From assembly GCF_014656075.1 (NCBI RefSeq), contig NZ_BNBS01000038.1:1-64000 (forward strand): 64,000 nucleotides of DNA, read 5' to 3'. The stretch is from Streptomyces hydrogenans (lineage in GTDB: Bacteria; Actinomycetota; Actinomycetes; Streptomycetales; Streptomycetaceae). The notes beneath the pieces were generated by a model. It was not told where the DNA came from. It did no database searches and worked only from the letters and a program-made list of their open reading frames with translations. Of this stretch, positions 50,149-57,301 are shown in pieces (the stretch's first letter is position 1; every line of letters begins with the position of its first letter). The position numbers were made by a program, and so were the translations under genes.

Positions 50149-50411
50149 GCCGTGGCCCCCTGTCCGGTGCGGGCCCGGTTGCGGGCGGCGCGGCGCTTCA
50201 TCGCCCGCCGCTCGTTCTCCGCCAGGCCGCCCCAGACGCCCTCGTCCTGCCCGGACTCCAGCGCCCACTGCAGGCACGCCTCCATGACGGGGCAGCGGCG
50301 GCAGACGGACTTGGCTTCCTCGATCTGCAGCAGGGCCGGGCCGGTGGTGCCGATAGGGAAGAACAGGTCGGGGTCTTCGTCGCGGCAGACCGCGTTGTGG
50401 CGCCAGTCCAT
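50145..50411 (-). CDS. WhiB-family iron-sulfur regulator, 88 aa
   Basis: The pattern C..., then CRRCPVMEACLQWAL and GVWGGLAENERR gives four cysteines (CR at ~9, CRRC, C) for a 4Fe-4S cluster and the GVWGG turn, followed by a basic C-terminus (RAMKRRAARNRAR). Plasmid WhiB proteins can control transfer or development in step with redox or oxygen state; target unknown. ATG 5 bp after the upstream 27-aa reading frame. Confidence 0.85.
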   Translation of the reverse strand: MDWRHNAVCRDEDPDLFFPIGTTGPALLQIEEAKSVCRRCPVMEACLQWALESGQDEGVWGGLAENERRAMKRRAARNRARTGQGATA

Positions 50412-50416
50412 GGGGG

Positions 50417-50500
50417 TCACCGTCCCGAGCGGACGCGGCGCAGGGCCTCGTCCATGTCCGTGTCGGAGTCGCCGTTGTTCCATGCGATGCTGTTCTGCAT
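50417..50500 (-). CDS. 27-aa microprotein upstream of the WhiB gene
   Basis: MQNSIAWNNGDSDTDMDEAL, then RRVRSGR; GGAGG is 5 bp before the ATG, and the stop is 5 bp before the WhiB start. Its good ribosome site and tight spacing argue for translation, either as a leader or as an independent peptide. Confidence 0.45.
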   Translation of the reverse strand: MQNSIAWNNGDSDTDMDEALRRVRSGR

Positions 50501-50522
50501 CAGGTCCTCCATACAGGTCCTG

Positions 50523-50558
50523 GACAGCCCCGGGGGGTTCCAAGTCACCGGGGCTGTC
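50523..50558. terminator. Hairpin, 11-bp stem
   Basis: Arms 50523-50533 and 50548-50558; a second hairpin (GGCCACCCC...) pairs 50595-50604 with 50616-50625. They separate the WhiB operon from the 50658 gene. Confidence 0.5.
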
Positions 50559-50657
50559 GTCGTGTTGGCGGGTCGTACGACCGGCCACGACCAGCGGCCA
50601 CCCCTCGACGCAGTGGGGGTGGCCGTTGATCGTGGGCGTCCGTCCGGGGCCGGTGGG

Positions 50658-51083
50658 TCAGGCGGCGGCGTACTCGGGGCGGCAGCCGGAACGGATCGCC
50701 CGGCGCAGTTGGGCGGCGTGGGGAAGAAGGACGTCGACCAGGCGCTCGCGGACGCGGGCGGTGATCGAGGGGTCGGCGGCGAGGATGTCGCGGCCGGCGT
50801 CGACGCGGGCGGCGATCTCCGCGCCGTGCGCGAGGGCGAGCTCGTGGCGGCGGTCGGGCGGGACGGTCAGGACCGCGGCCGCGTACCGGCGCAGCTCCCG
50901 GGCGGTGCCCGCGGGCTCGTACATCTCCAGCGGCGTACCGAAGGCGATGTCGAGGTCGACTTCGGCGTCGGTGAGGTCGACGGGGAGCGGGACGTCGAGC
51001 TCGTCCAGGAGCGCGAGCGTCTCGGCGTCGACCACCTCGCCGCTGCTGGGCCGGTGGGACGTCAGGGTCAGGGTGACGGGCAT
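50658..51083 (-). CDS. Hypothetical protein, 141 aa
   Basis: MPVTLTLTSHRPSSGEVVDA..., then helices (ELALAHGAEIAARVDAGRDI, RVRERLVDVLLPHAAQLRRA). No recognised motif. Confidence 0.6.
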   Translation of the reverse strand: MPVTLTLTSHRPSSGEVVDAETLALLDELDVPLPVDLTDAEVDLDIAFGTPLEMYEPAGTARELRRYAAAVLTVPPDRRHELALAHGAEIAARVDAGRDILAADPSITARVRERLVDVLLPHAAQLRRAIRSGCRPEYAAA

Positions 51084-51128
51084 GGGAACCTCCAGGGTGC
51101 GGTGAGCGGGCAGGGACGGGAGCAGACA

Positions 51129-51173
51129 GCCCCGGCCTCGGCCCCCGCGCGGTGCGGGAGCCGAGGCCGGGGC
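51129..51173. terminator. Hairpin, 14-bp stem
   Basis: Arms 51129-51142 and 51160-51173 pair perfectly, between the 51192 and 50658 genes. Confidence 0.5.
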
Positions 51174-51191
51174 CGGGAACAGTGGTGCAGG

Positions 51192-52052
51192 TCAGGCCGC
51201 GAGCGCGGGCCTGCGGCAGCGGACGGTGTACGCGGCGGCGGTCTCGCCCGGGGTCGGGGCGGGCAACTCGGCCCGGACCGCGGTCACCAGCTTGGCGTGC
51301 TCGGGCTGGTCGGCCGGGGTCAGGGGGCGGCGCCAGATGGTGGCCAGGTGCGTGTAGGCGGCGCGAGCGAGGTACTCCTCGAGGACGTCGCTCGCGGAAC
51401 GGCCCGGGGCGGCGTCGGCCAGGACGCGCAGGGTGCCGGCGGCCAGGGCACGGACAGAACGGCCGTCCCCGGCGGTCTGCCGGGTCATGGCCGGCAGGGC
51501 GCCGGCGGGGCCGTCGACGGCCCGACCACGCGTGGTGGGGAGCGCGTCGGCAGGAACCGCGCGGGCGGCGTCGGCCTGGCGGGCGGCGGGAACCCCACGC
51601 TCCCACTGCGCTCGCCGGTCGGCGGGACGCTCCTGGGGCCGGGCGACCTTGAGGGTCTGGACGGTGGCGCGGCGGTGACGGGTGAGGTCGACGGCGAGGC
51701 GCTCCTCGCGCGCCCACTCCTCGTACTGGCGGCTCCAGGTGTCCGGGGTGATGTTCACGTCGACGAGTCGGTTGCTGGAGCTGCAGCGGATCGCGGCGTC
51801 GACGCCGGCCTTGCCGGTGTGGTGCGGGACGAGCTTGAGCAGGTAGGTGCCGCGGTGGGGGGTCACGGCCACCCAGGTCTTGCAGGCCGGGCAGACCAGC
51901 GAGATGCGGCGGGTCTGCGTGGACTCGACGGTCCGCATGTCGATGTGACCGGGCGACAGGGTCGAGAGCACGATCGGGGCGAGGGGGCTGACGCGGGAGG
52001 TACGGGTGCGGCCCCGGCGCTTGGCGGCCTTGGGCATGGCGAGCTCGGGCAT
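51192..52052 (-). CDS. Hypothetical protein with zinc knuckle, 286 aa
   Basis: ATG at 52052 after GAGGAG. A basic N-terminus (MPKAAKRRGRTRTSRVSP) is followed by SLVCPACKTWVAVTPHRGTY, KLVPHHTGKAGVDAAIRCSS (C-x2-C...H...C), then helical regions. First gene of the long minus-strand transfer run. DNA binding is inferred from the basic/zinc character. Confidence 0.6.
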   Translation of the reverse strand: MPELAMPKAAKRRGRTRTSRVSPLAPIVLSTLSPGHIDMRTVESTQTRRISLVCPACKTWVAVTPHRGTYLLKLVPHHTGKAGVDAAIRCSSSNRLVDVNITPDTWSRQYEEWAREERLAVDLTRHRRATVQTLKVARPQERPADRRAQWERGVPAARQADAARAVPADALPTTRGRAVDGPAGALPAMTRQTAGDGRSVRALAAGTLRVLADAAPGRSASDVLEEYLARAAYTHLATIWRRPLTPADQPEHAKLVTAVRAELPAPTPGETAAAYTVRCRRPALAA

Positions 52053-52352
52053 GGCGACTCCTCGGTGGGAGAAGGGGGAGGGGTGCTTACGGGGGGCGGA
52101 TGCCTTCTCCACCCACCAGGTCCACGAGCCAGCGGCCCGCGTCCCGGCGGATAGACAGCGCATCAGCGCTGAGGTCGTGCAGCAGTCCTGCCAGCCGGGG
52201 GGTTTGTTCGTGCTACCGCCTCCGACCACCTGCCCGACTCCGGAAAGACGAGCTGCAGAAACTGCAGTGGTGCTAACTCGGTGATCCCGGAGGACCACGA
52301 GCTTTAGGTACAAGGTGCACTATGTGTATAAGGTTGTCAAGGAGGTGTTCCC
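52053..52352. other. 300-bp divergent promoter region
   Basis: Between the divergent gene 51192 (minus) and the GntR gene (plus). The plus-strand promoter for GntR lies at the right end: GTGCACTATGTGTATAAGG, with AAGGAGGTG as the ribosome site. A similar GCACTATG word recurs at ~52401, which may be an autoregulatory operator pair. A minor open frame on the plus strand is not supported. Confidence 0.5.
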
Positions 52353-52787
52353 ATGACGACCCAGACCCTGCACAGAGTGCCCACCACGCTCGTGTGCTGC
52401 ACTATGAGCAGCTCAAGCAAGCGGCTATATGAGGAAGGAGCAGTGGTGGGGAACGGTCAGCCGGAGTACCAGCGCGTCATGGAGGACCTCCGCCAACGGA
52501 TCGCCGACGGCCGTCTTGCAGTCGGAGACCCGATCCCTTCGACCGCCAAACTGGGATCGCAGTACAACGTCTCCAGCACCGTGGTCCGGCGCGCCGTCAC
52601 GGAACTGACCGCCGAAGGCCTTCTGTACGGACAGGCAGGGAAGGGCGTATTCGTTCGCGCCCGACCGACGCCTGTCGTAGCACAGCCTTCCACGGCCGAG
52701 CTTTCTGCCACCGTCAAGAGGCTTGAGGCCAGGCTTGACGCGATGGCTACTCGACTCGAAGAACTTGAGCGAGAGCGGAAGACCTGA
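52353..52787 (+). CDS. GntR-family transcriptional regulator
   Basis: The conserved part is PEYQRVMEDLRQRIADGRLA, VGDPIPSTAKLGSQYNVSST, VVRRAVTELTAEGLLYGQAG: a GntR winged helix, followed by a short helical tail (no large effector domain), the form of KorSA/TraR-like repressors of Streptomyces plasmid transfer. AAGGAGGTG gives the ATG at 52353; a GTG at 52446 after AAGGAG is an alternative start that removes 31 less conserved residues. Divergent from the transfer run. Confidence 0.8.
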   Translation: MTTQTLHRVPTTLVCCTMSSSSKRLYEEGAVVGNGQPEYQRVMEDLRQRIADGRLAVGDPIPSTAKLGSQYNVSSTVVRRAVTELTAEGLLYGQAGKGVFVRARPTPVVAQPSTAELSATVKRLEARLDAMATRLEELERERKT

Positions 52788-52991
52788 TCGCGCCACGCAC
52801 GCGAAGCAAGTCGACTGTGCACCGGGCACCTCCTCATCCACTATCCGGCTGCGCTGCTGGAGCAATCACACCGCGAGTGCTTCGGCAGAGACATCACAGC
52901 GCGCTGTCGAAGCGCGTACATGAGCTCGTTCACGGGTTTTCAACATCCGTGTACACATGGGATTTCGGGCCCGAGCTCTAGGCTCGCAGGC

Positions 52992-54029
52992 ATGACGATG
53001 ACGGAGGGGCAACGGGTGGGAAAGCAGCGAGCGGGGTGGCGGCCGGACCGGCTGCGTGAGCAGCGTGAGGCGCACGGCCTGACTCTGGAGAAGGCCGGCG
53101 AGCGGCTCCGCGAAGTGGCCGAGCAAGCCAAACTGAAGGGCATTCCCGCCGCGAATCCCCAGACGCTGTGGCAGCACGAGACCGGTGAGGTCTACCCCGG
53201 CCCGCACTACCGGCGCGCCTACTGCCTCCTCTACCGGGCGACCGAGCCGGACCTCGGATTCCGGAACGCCCTGCCGGGCGAGGAGACATCCTTCAAGCTC
53301 ACGCCGATCGACGACCGCATCAATGGCGCCCATGTTCTGGCGGTCGAGCGGGCGATCCACCGCATCGCACCTGGCTCGGAGGAGGCCGATCACTTCGCGC
53401 TGCAGCAGCGGATCATCGACGCGTGGAAGCGCCGGCACACAGGCGGCGACCCGCACCGTCCTGTCCTGATCCTGGTCGGCGGCTACGCGGGCTCCGGCAA
53501 GACAGAGCTCGCACGCTTCTTTGTCCAGCTCACCGGCTGGCCACTGCTCGACAAGGACCCGCTCACCCGGCCGCTCGTGGAGCGCCTGCTCATCGCGCTC
53601 GGCGGCGACCCCAACGACCGGCACACTGATCTCTATCGAGAACAGGTCCGACCGGTGGAGTACGACTGCCTGATGCAGTCGGCACTGGCGAACATCAAGT
53701 GCGGTATCTCCACCGTGCTAACCGCGCCGTTCATCGCGGAGATGACGGACGCGGCCTGGATGCAGCGCCTGACGAACCGTGCGGGATCGATGGGGGTCGA
53801 TGTCTTCCCCGTGTGGGTGCGCTGCGATGAGGAATCGATGCGCGAGTACATCGGATTCCGCTCAGCGGCCCGGGACGCGTGGAAGCTTCAGCGGTGGGAC
53901 GAGTACATGGCCACGATCGACCTCGAACTGCGCCCGGCGGTGCCGCACCTGGTTGTCGACAACCGGCTGGGGACGGCCGTGACGCTCGCGGACCAGGCGC
54001 GGCAGGCGATGGGGGCGATGTATTCGTGA
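52992..54029 (+). CDS. HTH - P-loop kinase-like fusion protein
   Basis: 345 aa from the ATG at 52992. An XRE-type segment (REQREAHGLTLEKAGERLRE; TLWQHETGEVYPGPHYRRAY) precedes a P-loop domain with LVGGYAGSGKTELARFF (Walker A, ~160), DKDPLTRPLVERLL and DVFPVWVRCDEESMREYIGF. The layout matches small-molecule kinases of the adenylylsulfate/chloramphenicol-phosphotransferase/zeta-toxin type, fused to a regulator. A four-base overlap links it to the next gene (GTGA). Confidence 0.75.
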   Translation: MTMTEGQRVGKQRAGWRPDRLREQREAHGLTLEKAGERLREVAEQAKLKGIPAANPQTLWQHETGEVYPGPHYRRAYCLLYRATEPDLGFRNALPGEETSFKLTPIDDRINGAHVLAVERAIHRIAPGSEEADHFALQQRIIDAWKRRHTGGDPHRPVLILVGGYAGSGKTELARFFVQLTGWPLLDKDPLTRPLVERLLIALGGDPNDRHTDLYREQVRPVEYDCLMQSALANIKCGISTVLTAPFIAEMTDAAWMQRLTNRAGSMGVDVFPVWVRCDEESMREYIGFRSAARDAWKLQRWDEYMATIDLELRPAVPHLVVDNRLGTAVTLADQARQAMGAMYS

Positions 54030-54595
54030 CTGGGCGCCAGGGGGTGCTCCTGTACGGTCCGCCGGCCTCGGGCAAGGACACCGTCACGGCGGCGCTCACC
54101 GAGCTGAACTCGAAGTACGTGCAGTTCGCGCGGCTCAAGGTCGGGTCGGGCAAGTCGGCTGGCTACCGGATGGGCACTGTAGAGCAGCTGCGCCAGCTGG
54201 AGGCCACGGGCGACGTCGTCTATGCGAACGCCCGGTACGGCAACACGTACGTGATCGACCGGCCCGGCGTCGACGCCGCGTTCGCGGCTGGGGTGCCGGT
54301 GGTGCACCTCGGGCAGGTCAACGGCATCCGAGCGCTGATCGACGGTTACCCGGCGGACTGGTCAGTGGTGCTGTTGTGGTGCCCGCGCGCGACGACCGAG
54401 CAGCGGTCGGCGGGACGCGGTGACGGTGACACCGCGGCACGGCTGGCGGCGTGGGATGCGACCCGCGAGGACCAGGACGCGCACCCGGAGATGGTCTGGG
54501 ACCTTACCGTGGACACCACGGTGGCGTCGCCGCAGAACGCTGCGCGGCTCATCGACCAGCTGCTGGCGCAGCAGGCGGGAGTAGCAACGGCGTGA
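54026..54595 (+). CDS. Guanylate-kinase-like P-loop protein, 189 aa
   Basis: GTG start overlapping the upstream stop. VLLYGPPASGKDTVTAAL (Walker A, ~12-19), FARLKVGSGKSAGYRMG, GDVVYANARYGNTYVID resemble the guanylate-kinase fold (including the second-strand tyrosines that contact the base). It ends near the 3' end of the converging dehydrogenase gene. Nucleotide substrate unknown. Confidence 0.7.
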   Translation: MTGRQGVLLYGPPASGKDTVTAALTELNSKYVQFARLKVGSGKSAGYRMGTVEQLRQLEATGDVVYANARYGNTYVIDRPGVDAAFAAGVPVVHLGQVNGIRALIDGYPADWSVVLLWCPRATTEQRSAGRGDGDTAARLAAWDATREDQDAHPEMVWDLTVDTTVASPQNAARLIDQLLAQQAGVATA

Positions 54596-54602
54596 GCGCG
54601 GG

Positions 54603-55442
54603 CTACGGGCGGGCGAGTCGGTCCAGGGCGTCGATGAGCGTGAGCTCGCCGTCGTCCTTGGCGTCGTTCCACCGTGCCAGCGTGGACGCGGCCGCGCGCA
54701 GCATCTCCGGCGGGAGGCCGGCGGTGGCGAGTGCGTTGGCGGCTTCCTCCAGCTCCGGGCCCCAGCGCCAGGCGCGCGCGGCGGTCTTGGCGACGTACTG
54801 CGGCTCGGAGAGGTACGAGTCGGTGCGCTGGGAGGCGATCTCGATGAGCTCCTGGTCAACACCGTGCTCGCGCGCCATGCCAAGCGCGAGCGCTACCAGC
54901 ACGCGGCTGGTCTTCTGGAACGAGGCGTACGCGAGCTTCAATGCGGACGCTTTTCCGACCTCCGTGCCCAGCACCGTGGTTCGGACAGCAGTGCCCGCGA
55001 ACAACGCCTTGATGCGCTCGGTCGCGGAGGCTGGCCCGGACAGGTACAGGGTCGGCGTCTTGCCGCCGACTGGCGGGGATCCGACGACGCCGCCGTCTAC
55101 GACGGTCGCGTCCGGTTCGAGCAGCACGGCGATCCGTTGCGCCCGCTCGGGGCTGATGGCGTTCGCCTCCACGAACACCCCGGCGAAGCGGTGCCCGGCG
55201 ACATCGCGGGCCAGGTCCTCGGCTGCGGCTGGTGGGCAGAGGCTAATGACGATGTCGCTGCGGTCGAGCAAGTCGTACAGCGTGGGCACGGGCGTCAGGC
55301 CGAACTGGGCGGCGCGCTCTGTGGACGCGGCGCTGCGCCCGGTCTCGTACCACAGGGCCTCGGTCGCGTTGATCGCGGCGCAGGCGGCGACAGCTGCGCC
55401 CATGCTGCCGGGGTGGAGGATGCCGACGGTCGGCTGGTCCAC
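54603..55442 (-). CDS. NAD(P)-dependent beta-hydroxyacid-dehydrogenase-like protein
   Basis: 279 aa from the GTG at 55442. N-terminal Rossmann fold (VGILHPGSMGAAVAACAA), VISLCPPAAAEDLA, FVEANAISPER, VVDGGVVGSPP: the 6-phosphogluconate-dehydrogenase family layout, with a DUF1932-like helical C-terminal domain. It lies 4 bp from the HAD gene on the same strand. Confidence 0.8.
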   Translation of the reverse strand: MDQPTVGILHPGSMGAAVAACAAINATEALWYETGRSAASTERAAQFGLTPVPTLYDLLDRSDIVISLCPPAAAEDLARDVAGHRFAGVFVEANAISPERAQRIAVLLEPDATVVDGGVVGSPPVGGKTPTLYLSGPASATERIKALFAGTAVRTTVLGTEVGKASALKLAYASFQKTSRVLVALALGMAREHGVDQELIEIASQRTDSYLSEPQYVAKTAARAWRWGPELEEAANALATAGLPPEMLRAAASTLARWNDAKDDGELTLIDALDRLARP

Positions 55443-55446
55443 GGTG

Positions 55447-56097
55447 CTACTCCTTGGTGAGCAGGATGGCGAGGGCGTCGGTGACGTCTTCGACGACGTG
55501 GTGCGCGGCGGGCAGTCCGTCGGGCCAGGGGCGGCCGCGCAGCCAGATGGTGCGCAGGCCGGCCTGGCGGCCGCCGCCGATGTCTCCGGCTGGGTTGTCG
55601 CCGACCATCCAGCCGCCGTCAGCGAGGCTGACGCCGCAGCGGGTGGCCGCGAGCTCGAAGAGACGCAGGTCCGGTTTGCGAATTTCAAGGTCGCCCGAGA
55701 CGGCGACGCCGTCGACCAGGTCGGCGAGGCCGGTCGCAGCGAGTTTGGCCCGCTGGATGTCGCCAGCGCCGTTGGTGATGACGCCGATCGTCCATGCGGC
55801 GGCGCGCAGACGAGCCAGGCCCTCGAGGACCTCGGGTCGGCAGGTGACGGCGGCGGCTACGCGGTCGACGTACTCCTGCCACAAGTCCGCGGCGGGTGTT
55901 TCCAGGCCGAAGGCATCACGCAACCGGGTGAAGTCGGCAGCGTTCGCGCGTTCGGCCAGCTCGGTGCGCAGCCACTGTTCGGCATCGGAAGTGAGCGCGT
56001 TGGCGCGGCACAGGCCGGTTACGGCGTCGCTGAGTGCCGCCTGACGGTCGGCCAGCGTGCCGTCCAGATCGAAGAACACGGTGCGGGACACGGGCAC
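55447..56097 (-). CDS. HAD-family phosphatase
   Basis: 216 aa. TVFFDLDGTLADRQ (motif I, DxD), VITNGAGDIQRAKL (motif II), RKPDLRLFE (motif III lysine), GDNPAGDIGGG (motif IV). A C1 cap region lies between motifs I and II. Complete. It probably acts on a phosphorylated small molecule together with the dehydrogenase, with which it forms an operon. Confidence 0.85.
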   Translation of the reverse strand: MPVSRTVFFDLDGTLADRQAALSDAVTGLCRANALTSDAEQWLRTELAERANAADFTRLRDAFGLETPAADLWQEYVDRVAAAVTCRPEVLEGLARLRAAAWTIGVITNGAGDIQRAKLAATGLADLVDGVAVSGDLEIRKPDLRLFELAATRCGVSLADGGWMVGDNPAGDIGGGRQAGLRTIWLRGRPWPDGLPAAHHVVEDVTDALAILLTKE

Positions 56098-56205
56098 GGA
56101 CCCTACCGGGCATCGAACGAAACGCGGTTGGCTGTCTCGGCTCCACCCGTTCCGCGTTCGCGTGGTATATCTTTCATGGCACCATCAATCTTGAGAGGCT
56201 GCGCC

Positions 56206-56502
56206 GTGACGGACCCGGACCGCTTGAAGCGGGTCGACGCCCTACTCAACGACGTTCTGCCGCCTCCGCCGGTACGCGCCAAGCTGCGCCTGGCTGCCGG
56301 CCTGACGCAGCAGGAAGTCGCGGAGGTCGTGGGCGTAAAGCGCGTCGCAGTCGCGCGCTGGGAGCTGGGCCAGACGTACCCCCGGCGCCCTCACCGTGCG
56401 GTCTACCTACATCTGCTCAACCGGCTCGCGGAGCGGTTTCCCGAGGCCGCGAAGCCAGATGAGGGCATGCCGACGCCGGTCTCCGAAGGGGGATCGGGAT
56501 GA
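56206..56502 (+). CDS. XRE-family regulator, 98 aa
   Basis: GTG at 56206 with GAGAGG upstream; an ATG at 56176 lacks a site. DRLKRVDALLNDVL, then LRLAAGLTQQEVAEVVGVKR and VAVARWELGQTYPRRPH form a helix-turn-helix. It is divergent from the HAD/dehydrogenase operon and probably regulates it. TATATC at 56166 is a possible -10. Confidence 0.75.
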   Translation: MTDPDRLKRVDALLNDVLPPPPVRAKLRLAAGLTQQEVAEVVGVKRVAVARWELGQTYPRRPHRAVYLHLLNRLAERFPEAAKPDEGMPTPVSEGGSG

Positions 56503-57301
56503 CCTAGAGGCCATCGGCCACGCGCGCCTGAAACGGACTAACCACCCGCCAGGCCCCGCGCGGCCCGTCTGCCGACCGGCTTACCACCGCATCGGCTGCT
56601 CAGATCCCAGTTCCAGCTGGTTCTGAGCTGCGGCTCACTGAGCCGCACTTTTCCAACTCGGCCCCTAACCAGGGCCACTCACCACGGCCACCACAGCCGC
56701 GCAGCACCCGCTGTGCGTGTCCCGCAGGGCCCCCACCACAGGGGCTCTGCGGATCCACCGAGACGAGAGGAGAAATCTCCCCCTGCCTTTCGGTGTCTGC
56801 CCCGCTTCACAAAGAAGAGGGGCTACACCCTCATCCGCTCGCCGGCAGCCCCGTGTGAACGGGGCGGTCCGACTCGCATATGGAAGCTGGTGTCCTCGCC
56901 ATAGTGCCCGATCTGGTGTCTCCTGAAAAGTCGAGCGCCGCCCGTTTCGGCGCGATTCGCGCGGTTCACGCGTTTCGCGTGACGGAACAGACGTACGCGA
57001 TCCTCCTCTTCGCACCTTTTGAGCAAGAAGCGAGTCTTCCTATAGGAACCCACAACCCGACCGGGTCTGCCCGGTCGGTGTCCATCCGCGTCCGCAACGA
57101 CTTCGTCAGTGGCGCCCTCAAGGGGGCCATCCCGTGTGTCGGGACGCAATCTGAAGTTGTTGTCCGCCGTGCGGGAGCCCGGAGAGCAATCCGCGCGGAG
57201 TGGACTCTTTCCACAGGTCGTCCGGTCCAGGCTGCCGAGATGATCACTGGTGCCGCTGTACCCACGGCCACGTTCCGCCTCTCGACCGTTGCGGGTGTTC
57301 G
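56503..57301. other. ~800-bp region upstream of the replication-initiator candidate
   Basis: No credible gene, though frames stay open by composition. Features: a small hairpin at 56629-56647 followed by CTTTTCC (a Rho-independent terminator of the 56206 gene), a perfect TCACGCG/CGCGTGA palindrome at 56966-56982, and a 9-bp stem hairpin at 57057-57078. It is comparatively A+T-rich around 56920-57060. A replication origin or rep promoter region is inferred. Confidence 0.45.

Noticed and set aside
49299-52154. 951-aa plus-strand frame across the transfer genes
   Set aside because: Runs antisense to at least five better-supported minus-strand genes and has no motif.
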